Source: Pollutibacter soli (GTDB taxonomy: Bacteria > Bacteroidota > Bacteroidia > Chitinophagales > Chitinophagaceae). Taken from it: DNA of 64,000 nucleotides. How positions within the stretch are numbered: the first letter of the stretch is position 1; the number at the start of each line of letters is the position of its first letter. The notes under the pieces are model-generated. The model made no database searches, was not told the origin of the DNA, and saw only the letters and a list, made by a program, of their open reading frames with translations. Location of the stretch: NCBI GenBank assembly GCA_029269725.1, contig JARJHS010000001.1, forward strand, positions 930,001 through 994,000, given 5' to 3'. Below are positions 25,490 through 34,390 of the stretch, piece after piece. A program made the translations under genes and the position numbers.

Positions 25490-27016
25490 ATGCAGAACGG
25501 AACAATGTTTCAGTTTTTTCACTGGTATACGCCGGGTGGAGGAAAACTTTGGAAAGAAGTAGCAGAAAAAGCATCACACCTTGCCTCTCTTGGTATCACT
25601 TCTGTCTGGCTTCCGCCCGCATACAAAGCGAACGGCGGAGGATACAGTGTTGGATATGATGTTTATGACCTTTACGATCTTGGTGAATTTGACCAAAAAG
25701 GTACCGTTGCTACGAAATACGGTACGAAGGACGAATATCTGCATGCGATACAGGAACTGAAAAAGAACGGCATCCAGGTGCTGGCTGACATTGTGCTCAA
25801 TCACAAAGCCGGTGGTGATGAAACTGAAATGGTCAATGCTGTAAAAATGGATCCGGGAAACCGCTTGCATCCTATTTCCGATCCGTACGAAATAGAAGCC
25901 TATACAAAATTCTATTTTCCAGGGCGCAAAGGAAAATATTCAGAATTCATCTGGGATCATCAGTGTTTTTCCGGTGTTGATTTCGATAAAAAAAATAATG
26001 AGACTGCCATTTTCAATATTCTGCAGGAATGGGGACACGATTGGGATGAAGTGATCGATGACGAAAAAGGGAATTACGATTACCTGATGTATAATGATAT
26101 TGAGTTTCGTAATCCGGCGCTACGAGAAGAGTTGGACAAATGGGGAAAATGGTATGTTGACACCACCGATATCGATGGTTTCCGGCTGGATGCAATAAAA
26201 CACATTTCACCAAGATTTTATCTTGAATGGCTTACTTATATACGCGAACAGACGGGTAAGGAACTATTTACTGTCGGTGAATACTGGGCGCCCGGCTTTT
26301 TGCACCTGCTTTTGAAATACCTGGAGGCTACGCAAAATGTCATGAGCCTTTTTGATTCGTCGCTTCATCATAATATTCATCGGGCTTCCAGGATGGGGAA
26401 CAATTTCGATATGCGGACCATATTTGACGACACACTTGTATCTGTGCGTCCCGACAAAGCGGTTACATTGGTCGCTAACCATGATACTCAACCATTGCAG
26501 TCGCTGGAAGCACCGGTGGAACCGTGGTTCAAACCTATTGCTTACGCACTATTACTTCTTCGGGAAAAAGGTTACCCATGTGTATTTTACCCGGATCTTT
26601 TCGGATCTATCTATAAGGATAAAGGTAAGGATGGATATGAGTATGAGATTTTCATGAATATTGTGGATGGACTTGAAACGATGATAAAATTGCGTAAAGA
26701 AGCTGCCTATGGAATGCAGCGGGACTATTTCGACCATGCCAACTGTATTGGATGGACGCGTGAGGGGGATGATCAGCACAGCGGTTGTGCCGTAGTGTTA
26801 TCTAACGGGGACGCAGGAACGAAATATATGGAAATCGGCGGTAGATACGCAGGTAAAACATTTATTGACATTCTCGGCAAACGCCCTGAAAAAGTGAAGA
26901 TTGGCAATGACGGCTGGGCCGAGTTTTTTTGTCCGCCGGGAGGTGTGTCGGTTTGGGTCGAAGATATTCAACAGAAACCAGGCAGAAAGAGAAAGCACAT
27001 TCAGTCAAAAAAATAG
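25490..27016 (+). CDS. amyA: cytoplasmic alpha-amylase (GH13_5, AmyA-like)
   Basis: This 508-aa protein lacks a signal peptide and starts MQNGTMFQFFHWYTPGGGKL, very like cytoplasmic AmyA of enterobacteria. The (beta/alpha)8 barrel motifs are intact: DIVLNHKAGGDE (conserved region I), GFRLDAIKH with nucleophile Asp234, FTVGEYW with acid/base Glu264, and LVANHDTQ with Asp332. It hydrolyses alpha-1,4 glucan inside the cell, for instance glycogen or imported maltodextrin. The C-terminal beta domain ends in a short basic tail (GRKRKHIQSKK). The next gene is a convergent transposase. Confidence 0.95.
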   Translation: MQNGTMFQFFHWYTPGGGKLWKEVAEKASHLASLGITSVWLPPAYKANGGGYSVGYDVYDLYDLGEFDQKGTVATKYGTKDEYLHAIQELKKNGIQVLADIVLNHKAGGDETEMVNAVKMDPGNRLHPISDPYEIEAYTKFYFPGRKGKYSEFIWDHQCFSGVDFDKKNNETAIFNILQEWGHDWDEVIDDEKGNYDYLMYNDIEFRNPALREELDKWGKWYVDTTDIDGFRLDAIKHISPRFYLEWLTYIREQTGKELFTVGEYWAPGFLHLLLKYLEATQNVMSLFDSSLHHNIHRASRMGNNFDMRTIFDDTLVSVRPDKAVTLVANHDTQPLQSLEAPVEPWFKPIAYALLLLREKGYPCVFYPDLFGSIYKDKGKDGYEYEIFMNIVDGLETMIKLRKEAAYGMQRDYFDHANCIGWTREGDDQHSGCAVVLSNGDAGTKYMEIGGRYAGKTFIDILGKRPEKVKIGNDGWAEFFCPPGGVSVWVEDIQQKPGRKRKHIQSKK

Positions 27017-27040
27017 TGAAGCTCTAGTTTATTTGGAATA

Positions 27041-27493
27041 TCAATCCCAGACATATTTTTCATTGAACTCAGTATTATAATTTTTTAAAAAATCGCGGAA
27101 TTCGTCCTGGAATGTTTTTTTGGAATGATGTTGATACTGATTCTTAATATAATTTATGACTGTGTTAACCAGGGATGGGCTTACCGAGAATGCGCCATAT
27201 CCGTTTTGCCAACAAAAGTTTTTAAGTGCTGGTGATTTTTGTTTCATCCATTTGGAGGAACTTGATTTCACTTTCTCCAAAAGATCAACCAATGTTATAT
27301 TTTTTGATAACATACACAGTATGTGGATGTGATCGTAATACCCTCCTACCTGTAATGATTGACAATTTAACTGATTGCATGTGCCACCAAGATAATTGTA
27401 TAGCTCCTCTTGGAATTCTGATTTGATCAAAGGTTGTCTGAATTTGGTACTGAAAACAATGTGAATATAATTTTGCACCAGAGATTGTCCCAT
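27041..27493 (-). mobile_element. IS200/IS605-family Y1 transposase (REP-type TnpA)
   Basis: This is a 150-aa single-strand DNA transposase of the HUH Y1 type. The HUH motif is HIH at 55-57 in YYDHIHIL, and the catalytic tyrosine is probably Tyr115 in VINYIKNQYQHH. Such proteins cut and join single strands at hairpins. It is not accompanied by a TnpB gene. It lies directly beside a 23-copy hairpin repeat array (27817-28877) and inverted copies (27682-27743), the arrangement expected for a REP-associated transposase (RAYT) rather than a plain IS. The frame is full length and looks functional. Confidence 0.9.
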
Positions 27494-27644
27494 AACAATG
27501 TTTTGTAATTGATCATAAAAATAACAGGCATTGGTCGTCAGGCCACGGTATAATCATCGTAGTCGGGACGTATTTTTCTGAAATATTGTCGGTGAAAAAA
27601 CAGAGATCGTTTTCGCCAAGAATAATGATGGCAGATTGGGGTTA

Positions 27645-27661
27645 AAACGTGTTTCACGTTT
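27645..27661. repeat. perfect hairpin near the transposase 5' side
   Basis: AAACGTG-ttt-CACGTTT is a 7-bp perfect stem with a three-base loop, about 150 bases upstream of the transposase start. Y1 transposases recognise subterminal hairpins of this size, so this may be one end of the element. This is inferred from position and shape. Confidence 0.45.
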
Positions 27662-27681
27662 ACAGGGGCGATGGCGATGCC

Positions 27682-27743
27682 GCCCTGTCAGGGCTGGGAC
27701 TATGTGTGAATTGCTGTCTATTGGATGTCGCCCTTTCAGGGCT
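27682..27743. repeat. inverted copies of the 47-bp array unit
   Basis: 27721-27743 is an exact reverse complement of the first 23 bases of the commonest array unit, from AGCCCTGAAAGGGC onward. 27682-27694 (GCCCT-gtc-AGGGC) is a shorter related hairpin. Together with the main array they leave a head-to-head arrangement between the transposase and the array. Confidence 0.75.
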
Positions 27744-27816
27744 GGGAGCAAAATGCTTGATCACTTCATCAGGTTTGGTAACTTCCTTTGCGGTTGTATT
27801 TATTAATCGAAAATAG

Positions 27817-28877
27817 AAGCCCCGAAAGGGCGACGTCCAACAGAAATGGATTAATCGAAAATAAAAGCCCGGAAGGGTGACATCCAACGAAATGGATGAA
27901 TCGAAAATTGAAGCCCGGAAAGGGCGACATCCAACGAAATGGATGAATTGAAAATTGAAGCCCCGAAAGGGCGACGTCCAACAGAAATGGATTAATCGAA
28001 AATAAAAGCCCGGAAGGGTGACATCCAACGAAAGGGATGAATCGAAAATTGAAGCCCTGAAAGGGCGACGTCCAACAGAAATGGATTAATCGAAAATAAA
28101 AGCCCGGAAGGGTGACATCCAACGAAAGGGATGAATCGAAAATTGAAGCCCTGAAAGGGCGACATCCAACGAAATGGATGAATTGAAAATTGAAGCCCCG
28201 AAAGGGCGACGTCCAACAGAAATGGATTAATCGAAAATAAAAGCCCGGATGGGTGACATCCAACGAAAGGGATGAATTGAAAATTGAAGCCCTGAAAGGG
28301 CGACATCCAACGAAATGGATGAATCGAAAATTGAAGCCCTGAAAGGGCGACATCCAACGAAAGGGATGAATCGAAAATAGAAGCCCTGAAAGGGCGACAT
28401 CCAACGAAAGGGATGAATTGAAAATTGAAGCCCTGAAAGGGCGACATCCAACGAAATGGATGAATCGAAAATTGAAGCCCTGAAAGGGCGACATCCAACG
28501 AAAGGGATGAATCGAAAATAGAAGCCCTGAAAGGGCGACATCCAACGAAAGGGATGAATTGAAAATTGAAGCCCCGAAAGGGCGACGTCCAACAGAAATG
28601 GATTAATCGAAAATAAAAGCCCGGAAGGGTGACATCCAACGAAAGGGATGAATCGAAAATTGAAGCCCTGAAAGGGCGACATCCAACGAAATGGATGAAT
28701 TGAAAATTGAAGCCCCGAAAGGGCGACGTCCAACATAAATGGATTAATCGAAAATAAAAGCCCGGAAGGGTGACATCCAACGAAAGGGATGAATTGAAAA
28801 TTGAGGCCCTGAAAGGGCGACATCCAACGAAATGGATGAATTGAAAATTGAAGCCCTGAAAGGGCGACATCCAACAG
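27817..28877. repeat. 23-copy tandem array of 46-48-bp hairpin units
   Basis: Twenty-two complete units plus a 27-base partial one run head to tail, starting AAGCCC(T/C/G). Three classes occur: 48-bp A units (6 copies), 46-bp B units (6) and 47-bp C-like units (10). The lengths sum to exactly 1061 bases. A-B-C triplets total 141 bp, which keeps a reading frame and produces long false protein-coding frames on the minus strand. Each unit contains GCCC-GGG(C/T) and ATCC-GGAT inverted repeats, so each could form two hairpins. There are no unique spacers, so this is not CRISPR. It lies between a REP-type transposase and a sialidase gene. Confidence 0.93.
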
Positions 28878-28913
28878 GCGATTGTTGATTGCTATAGACG
28901 AATTAAAAAATGA

Positions 28914-30131
28914 TTATTTGTCCTTTCCATCAGTAAGCCAGGCTACATTAAATTTTTTCAATACCACTTTGAACTTACTGTAACCAACACCCTCCGATGA
29001 ATCGCGGCGTTCGTATAAACAATAGATCGTACCATCTTTCCCGGCTGCCAGGTCAGAGTAACCTGATATACCGGGGAACAATGATTTTTTTACGGGCCAT
29101 GTTTCACCTTCATCATAACTCATGAACGCGGTGATATTTTCACGCTTACGAAAGTTGTTTTTATTCACGACAGTCGTGTCATTTTTGGTGTCAGGATTAA
29201 CAAACAATATTCTTGTCTTTCCTTTTGGCACGCCTGAAACACGTATCAGGCTTGCCATACAAACAGGATCATACAATTCAGGATCAAAAACCGGTTTAGT
29301 CCAGCCCGTCGCACCATCTTTACTGTAAGCAATCAAACGTTCATGGTTAACTGATTCTGTACGCATATTCAAAAGCACTCTTCCATCAGCAAGTTCGATG
29401 GCGACGTTTTCGCTGGGATTTACTACGCGGATTCCCTGCACGGTGTCACCGTTATTTACAACGATATCTCCCCTTTTCCAAGTTGCACCGTGATCGTCGC
29501 TATAAATAGTTGCGATGCAGGACGGTCGGTGATCGCCGCCTGGCCTTGATTTATCCGGTTCGCAAAGCCATACCGGAACAAGCAATCTGCCATTCTTTAA
29601 TTGGATCGCATGACCAGGTCCGGGCGCAATTACTTTCCAATTGTAATCTTTACGGAAAGTTTCGAATACATAAGTTATATCAATGGGTTCAGACCATGTG
29701 TTTCCATCATCAGTCGATTTTATATAGTATGCATGATCATAATTGCGCTGGTACAAAAAATGAATAGTACCGTCTTTATCGACAATCGGGGTCGCGTTAC
29801 TTGTCGGCGTATTCTTACTATCATGCTCCACAAGTGTTATCACATCACCCCAGGTTTTACCGCCGTCGGTGCTTCTGCGCAATAAAATATCAATCGCCGC
29901 CCAATCACCATGACCATTTAAACGACCTTCTGCAAATGCAAGAAGCGAACCTTTATTTGTCATCACCAATGCCGGAATTCTTACCGTCGCGAATTTCTCT
30001 CCCGGGTCAAAAACGAGGCTGGAGTCGGTGAACGCTTTTTGTGCAAAAGCCGACGTTCCGGTGACATATATAAGCAGGAAAAAAAGAAGGTAAAATGAGA
30101 CCCGTTTCCATCTGGATGTCAAAAAGTTCAT
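28914..30131 (-). CDS. GH33 exo-alpha-sialidase
   Basis: This is a 405-aa exported sialidase with a signal peptide ending SAFAQ at about residue 31. It has the RIP motif (R51-I-P in VRIPALV) and at least four Asp boxes: STDGGKTW at 87-94, STDDGNTW, SDDHGATW and SYDEGETW. The later GYSDLAAGKDGTIYCLYER matches the tyrosine-nucleophile region. It should release terminal sialic acid from glycans in the periplasm or outside the cell. The length is typical of bacterial sialidases without extra lectin domains. Its 3' end lies 36 bases from the hairpin array. No sialic-acid catabolic genes are present in the window. Confidence 0.92.
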   Translation of the reverse strand: MNFLTSRWKRVSFYLLFFLLIYVTGTSAFAQKAFTDSSLVFDPGEKFATVRIPALVMTNKGSLLAFAEGRLNGHGDWAAIDILLRRSTDGGKTWGDVITLVEHDSKNTPTSNATPIVDKDGTIHFLYQRNYDHAYYIKSTDDGNTWSEPIDITYVFETFRKDYNWKVIAPGPGHAIQLKNGRLLVPVWLCEPDKSRPGGDHRPSCIATIYSDDHGATWKRGDIVVNNGDTVQGIRVVNPSENVAIELADGRVLLNMRTESVNHERLIAYSKDGATGWTKPVFDPELYDPVCMASLIRVSGVPKGKTRILFVNPDTKNDTTVVNKNNFRKRENITAFMSYDEGETWPVKKSLFPGISGYSDLAAGKDGTIYCLYERRDSSEGVGYSKFKVVLKKFNVAWLTDGKDK

Positions 30132-30244
30132 GGCGATCGTTTTTGGCTATATTATGTTGTTTTATACTTATGTAGTACATAATAAAATTAAGCCATAATT
30201 CGGGATTACCTAATTTTTTCGGAAAAAAGTGAGGAGCTGATTTC

Positions 30245-30712
30245 TTATTTTCTGTTTAACGTATAGCTGAATTCTGCATTACCCGGATAAAGATTACCTG
30301 TTGGATCGACGAAAAACAAAACATTCTCATCTCCCACCAGAAGCGTGAGATTTTTTCCATTTAATACATTATGCAGTGAGTACATCGGTTGCTCAATATT
30401 ATTGTTGCGAATCGTTTCGCCCGACCAGGTTCCGGTGATATCTTTTTGTCTATTGAATGTTGATTGAAGAAGATAGGTTGTCGGCTTCAATGTTTTTGCA
30501 TCGCGGTACAAAATAAGTTTCCATTTGAGTTTGAAACATTCAGCAGGAGGATTCAAACCAATATCGCTGGATATCTCACTGCAAGGTGTTCTACCGACAT
30601 ATGTAGTCGCAACATCTGGTATATCAGAAGCAGATCCGGATACAACTGTTTTGTTATCTGCGAAGCAAGTTATTGACACGGACAGCACCATTATTTGAAA
30701 GAGACTGCGCAC
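30245..30712 (-). CDS. hypothetical exported protein, possibly NlpE-like
   Basis: This is a 155-aa protein with an N-terminal hydrophobic segment (a Met eight codons in, MVLSVSITCF, is an alternative start). The mature part begins near ADNKTVVSG and contains YVGRTPCSEISSDIG, WKLILYRDAKTLKPTTYLLQS and GDENVLFFVDPTGNLY. The GRTPCS-x-I pattern followed by beta strands is loosely like the NlpE N-terminal lipocalin-type domain (copper-resistance lipoprotein), but similarity is weak. It is divergent from sugE. Confidence 0.5.
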   Translation of the reverse strand: MRSLFQIMVLSVSITCFADNKTVVSGSASDIPDVATTYVGRTPCSEISSDIGLNPPAECFKLKWKLILYRDAKTLKPTTYLLQSTFNRQKDITGTWSGETIRNNNIEQPMYSLHNVLNGKNLTLLVGDENVLFFVDPTGNLYPGNAEFSYTLNRK

Positions 30713-30803
30713 AGAATACTTTTTTAAGAAGTTACGATATTAACCTGAAATTCCAAATTACCTGTTGATCATTACCACTATGAACATCGTTTTGTAATAT
30801 AAA

Positions 30804-30845
30804 AAGCGCACCAAAGCAGTTGATCTTTGATACCTTTGTGCGCTT
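30804..30845 (+). promoter_or_regulatory. long inverted repeat before sugE, overlapping a -7-like box
   Basis: AAGCGCACCAAAG (30804-30816) pairs with CTTTGTGCGCTT (30834-30845), a near-perfect stem with one bulged C and a 17-base loop. A second CTTTG inside the loop (30825-30829) offers an alternative pairing. The right arm overlaps TACCTTTG (30831-30838), which fits the Bacteroidota -7 consensus TAnnTTTG, about 19 bases before the sugE ATG. It could be an operator at the promoter or an mRNA leader hairpin; the sequence cannot distinguish these. Confidence 0.5.
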
Positions 30846-30856
30846 AATTCATTGTT

Positions 30857-31183
30857 ATGCCGTGGTTCTTACTCGTTGTTGCAGGGTTATTTGAAGTTGC
30901 TTTTGCAGCCTGTCTTGGTAAAGCGAAACAATCCACGGGTTCAGCATCAGTTTACTGGTATGCCGGTTTTCTGGTATGCCTTACCGTGAGTATGGTTCTG
31001 CTTGTAAAGGCCACTCAGAAATTACCCATCGGCACTGCATATGCTGTGTGGACGGGCATCGGCGCTGTAGGTACCGCATTGGTAGGTATTTTATTCTTCA
31101 AAGAACCTGCAGATTTCTGGAGGATATTTTTTATTTGTACGTTGATTATGTCGATTGTCGGGTTGAAGTTTGTGAGTCATTGA
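30857..31183 (+). CDS. sugE: SMR-family exporter SugE (Gdx-like, guanidinium)
   Basis: This is a 108-aa protein with four membrane helices. MPWFLLVVAGLFEVAFAACL carries the conserved Glu14 (central H+/substrate carboxylate), and PIGTAYAVWTGIGAVGTALVG is the SMR helix 3 signature. The SugE subgroup (now called Gdx) exports guanidinium by proton antiport at the inner membrane and acts as a dual-topology dimer. No guanidine riboswitch is recognised upstream; instead there is a long inverted repeat at 30804-30845. The length matches E. coli SugE (105 aa). Confidence 0.92.
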   Translation: MPWFLLVVAGLFEVAFAACLGKAKQSTGSASVYWYAGFLVCLTVSMVLLVKATQKLPIGTAYAVWTGIGAVGTALVGILFFKEPADFWRIFFICTLIMSIVGLKFVSH

Positions 31184-31485
31184 TAAGTGGGGAGTTAGAA
31201 GTAGGAAGGCAGGAGATTCAGTAAATAGTAAATAGTTTACTTTTAGTAAATAGTGTACTTTCCCGAAGGTTGTATTAATCTATCTCTGCGGTTAAATGCA
31301 TCATGCACGTTGTTGTAAGCGTATTTTTTTGTAGCCAGTCGGCTCATAGCTCATCGATGTTGAATGTCCGTTTTGAACACCTCGTTTTCAGTTTTCAGTT
31401 TCAGTTCACAGTACATCTTCCCTAGTGCCTGCTGCCCGCTGCCTAAAAAATCTTATCTTAAACTTTCATCCAACATCGTTCACTT
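31184..31485. other. intergenic stretch with AGTAAATAGT direct repeats
   Basis: AGTAAATAGT occurs at about 31220, partly overlapping at 31227, and again at about 31245, interleaved with TTTACTTTT. The rest is low-complexity. No gene is recognised. The GH32 promoter is expected near its 3' end. Confidence 0.4.
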
Positions 31486-32958
31486 ATGATACTACGATTC
31501 TGCCTTGCGTCGATCTTAGTCATTTCTTCATTGACTTCCATTGCACAAAATGATCAGCATCGTCCAAAAATTCATTTTACTCCGGAAAAAGGATGGATGA
31601 ACGATCCCAATGGAATGGTATTTTACAAAGGAATTTACCACCTGTTTTACCAGCATTATCCGGATAGTACCGTATGGGGGCCCATGCATTGGGGACATGC
31701 TACTAGTACTGATCTGATTCGCTGGGAACGAAAACCGATTGCCATTTTTCCCGATACTTTAGGAATGATATTTTCCGGCAGCGCAGTGGTTGACAAAAGA
31801 AACAGTTCAGGATTTGGATCTGCTACTAATCCGCCGCTTGTCGCCATTTTTACAAGTCATAGCGCGGAAGCAGAAAAAAGTGGAAGCAATAGTTTCGAAA
31901 ATCAGAGCCTGGCTTTTAGTACTGATGATGGGAAAACCTGGAGAAAATTTGCCGGCAATCCGGTGTTGAGAAGTCCGGGTATCCGCGACTTCCGCGACCC
32001 GAAAGTAATGTGGCATGAACCAAGTTCGAAGTGGATTATGGCATTGGCAGTAGTTGACAAAATTGAATTCTATTCATCCCCTGATCTCAAAAACTGGACA
32101 CGCGAAAGTGAATATGGAAAAAACGCGGGCGCACACGGAGGAGTCTGGGAATGCCCGGACCTGTTTTCTTTAAAAGACGAAAATGGAAAAAATGTTTGGG
32201 TGCTGATTGTAAACATCAATCCCGGTGGTCCTAACAAAGGTTCGGCCACGCAATACTTTCTCGGAGATTTCGATGGTAAAAATTTCAAAGCATACGCTGA
32301 TAGTACAAAATGGATCGATTATGGTCCGGACGAATATGCGGGAATTACATGGTCGAATACCGGCGACAGAAAAATTTTTATCGGATGGATGAGTAACTGG
32401 GATTACGCACAGGTGGTTCCTACGTTGAGATGGAGAAGTGCAGCAACTATCGCACGTGAGTTAAAATTGAAAAAGACAGGTTCAGAATTATATATCACTT
32501 CAACACCGGTAGATGAAATCGAAAAATATACATCCACTGCGGAAGTACATACGTTGAAACCAGGAGGAATGGACAAAATGAGTTTACCTTGTCGGATAAA
32601 AACAACCATTTCTGCAGAAAGTGATTTCAGTCTGTTGTTTGGTAATGAATCAGGTGAGAGCGTTGTAATTGGCTATGATAAAACAGCCAACCAGTTTTAT
32701 ATCGATCGTACCAAATCCGGTAAGTCGAATTTCAATGCAGGTTTTGCTGCTAAACACACAGTACCGCGTTTTGGAAACTCTTCGATGATAAATCTTGATG
32801 TGATTCTTGATGTAAGTTCTATCGAACTTTTTGCAGATGAAGGATTATCGACAATGACTTCTATCTTCTTTCCTACTAAAGATTATAACCGGATATATTT
32901 ACCCCAGGCTAATCCATCAACAATGATCCATTATTTTAAACTGAAGCCCGTATTTTAA
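31486..32958 (+). CDS. GH32 fructan hydrolase (levanase/inulinase-like)
   Basis: This is a 490-aa exported enzyme with a signal peptide ending TSIAQ at about residue 21. The five-bladed propeller motifs are intact: WMNDPNG (nucleophile Asp40), FRDPK (R170-D171-P172) and ECPD (acid/base Glu222). The C-terminal beta-sandwich ends in the typical FPTKDYNRIYL-like region. It removes fructose from fructans or sucrose, probably in the periplasm. No SusCD pair is adjacent, so binding and uptake partners are elsewhere in the genome. Confidence 0.95.
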   Translation: MILRFCLASILVISSLTSIAQNDQHRPKIHFTPEKGWMNDPNGMVFYKGIYHLFYQHYPDSTVWGPMHWGHATSTDLIRWERKPIAIFPDTLGMIFSGSAVVDKRNSSGFGSATNPPLVAIFTSHSAEAEKSGSNSFENQSLAFSTDDGKTWRKFAGNPVLRSPGIRDFRDPKVMWHEPSSKWIMALAVVDKIEFYSSPDLKNWTRESEYGKNAGAHGGVWECPDLFSLKDENGKNVWVLIVNINPGGPNKGSATQYFLGDFDGKNFKAYADSTKWIDYGPDEYAGITWSNTGDRKIFIGWMSNWDYAQVVPTLRWRSAATIARELKLKKTGSELYITSTPVDEIEKYTSTAEVHTLKPGGMDKMSLPCRIKTTISAESDFSLLFGNESGESVVIGYDKTANQFYIDRTKSGKSNFNAGFAAKHTVPRFGNSSMINLDVILDVSSIELFADEGLSTMTSIFFPTKDYNRIYLPQANPSTMIHYFKLKPVF

Positions 32959-33208
32959 GGAAGTAGCAGGGTATATTGTCCAATGGCGAATTGTATAAGC
33001 GTTTAAATTCAAATCATTGGAACAGCAAACCGCAGAGGGAGCAGCCATGAATAACAGCCGAGGAACTGCGAGTTAAAATTTATTTTGATAACATCCGTAA
33101 TGAATAAAACTGCTATCACAAGAGTAATTGTTTCTATCCAGGCAAATCTCCTTCAACAGCAACGCCGGCTGTTTCCTACTTACTACTTACTACTCACCCG
33201 TCTTCTGC

Positions 33209-34381
33209 CTACTGCCTGTTCAAAAACACAAACACTCCCTTCTTATTAGCAATAATAATATCCGGTTTCTTATCCTTATTGACATCATCAACAGCGATAT
33301 TTAAACCGGCGCCTGAATCATTATCGATTTCATGTTCGATCCAGTAAGGAGCTTTCGTTGGAGTAGATTCAAACCAGATCAGGTAGGCAGGGTCGTTAGT
33401 GCCCGGATCATTGCTGTCGTGATGTGCAAGCCAGCGTTTTCCAACCACAAAGTCCGGTTGGCCGTCGCGGTTGAAATCGGCAAGGATATTCGAATGCGTC
33501 TGAGAAACTGTTTCACTGGCCGTTGTTCTGGCAAAATCAATATTACCGGAGGCATCGCGCGTTTGCTTAAACCACCAGATGCCAAGCCGATGCGCAGAAG
33601 CTGACACGACATCATTTAATCCATCATTATCTACATCGAGGATCAGCATATGCGAGCAATCCTCACCAAGATTGGCTTTATGGAAAACCCAGCCAGGTTG
33701 TTTAGGATCCTTAGGTCCTTCCCACCAGCCTTCTTTAATTACAATATCTTTTTTACCATCCATATTGATATCGCCATAGCCGATACCGTGGGAAAACCGA
33801 TTAGTAGCGGGAGCAGCCGTATCACTGATCGGGTATCTTTTCCAGTTCGTTTGTCCTTTGCCGGGAGCTTTAAGCCATACAACCTGCCTCTTCGCCGGAT
33901 CACCACAAAGAATATCCATTCTGCCATCACCATCGATATCAACAAAACCAGGCGACTCATTGGAAATACCCATGGAATCAGCAATCACATGTCTTACCCA
34001 ATGGCCTGGTTTATTTTTTGGGTTCTCCAGCCAGTAAGATTTTAATCCGGGAAAATCAATCAGTACTACATCTGTCCAGCCATCATTATTGACATCCATT
34101 CCCAGATTGAGAAAAGAGTTACTGTATTCTTTTCTTGGATTGAACACACGAGACGGATATAACTCATGTCGCGTCCAGTTAGGCGCTTCAAACCAATAAT
34201 ATCCGGCAATGACATCCGTTTTCCCGTCTTTGTTTAAATCTCCGGTTGCCACACCCTCCGAAAGAAACTCATTGCTTAAAGTGATCTTTTCAAAATTGGA
34301 TTTACTTCCTTTAACAGCCTGCGCATTAATATTATTCAGAGTACAGGATAAAATCAGTATCGACATTAATTTCAGCTTCAT
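33209..34381 (-). CDS. FG-GAP/VCBS repeat protein, secreted
   Basis: This is a 390-aa exported protein with a signal peptide ending NINAQ at about residue 21. About six repeats carry the calcium-binding pattern D-x-N-x-D-G-x-x-D, for example DLNKDGKTDVI, DVNNDGWTDVV, DIDGDGRMDIL, DINMDGKKDIV, DVDNDGLNDVV and DFNRDGQPDFV. The fold should be an integrin-like beta-propeller. It lies nine bases downstream of the 1030-aa PVC-type dehydrogenase gene, so it is probably its operon partner. The family has binding or scaffold roles; the ligand is unknown. Confidence 0.85.
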   Translation of the reverse strand: MKLKLMSILILSCTLNNINAQAVKGSKSNFEKITLSNEFLSEGVATGDLNKDGKTDVIAGYYWFEAPNWTRHELYPSRVFNPRKEYSNSFLNLGMDVNNDGWTDVVLIDFPGLKSYWLENPKNKPGHWVRHVIADSMGISNESPGFVDIDGDGRMDILCGDPAKRQVVWLKAPGKGQTNWKRYPISDTAAPATNRFSHGIGYGDINMDGKKDIVIKEGWWEGPKDPKQPGWVFHKANLGEDCSHMLILDVDNDGLNDVVSASAHRLGIWWFKQTRDASGNIDFARTTASETVSQTHSNILADFNRDGQPDFVVGKRWLAHHDSNDPGTNDPAYLIWFESTPTKAPYWIEHEIDNDSGAGLNIAVDDVNKDKKPDIIIANKKGVFVFLNRQ

Positions 34382-34390
34382 ATGGACTGG

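Noticed and set aside
27769-28874. Three long overlapping minus-strand frames over the repeat array
   Set aside because: They arise because A-B-C triplets of 141 bp preserve the frame. The translations are repeats of the same low-complexity words, with no start signals.
27817-28877. CRISPR array
   Set aside because: Units are 46-48 bp with no unique spacers between them, and no cas genes are present.
30713-30856. Guanidine riboswitch before sugE
   Set aside because: Neither the paired ACGR-loop hairpins of the guanidine-II type nor other known guanidine motifs are recognisable.
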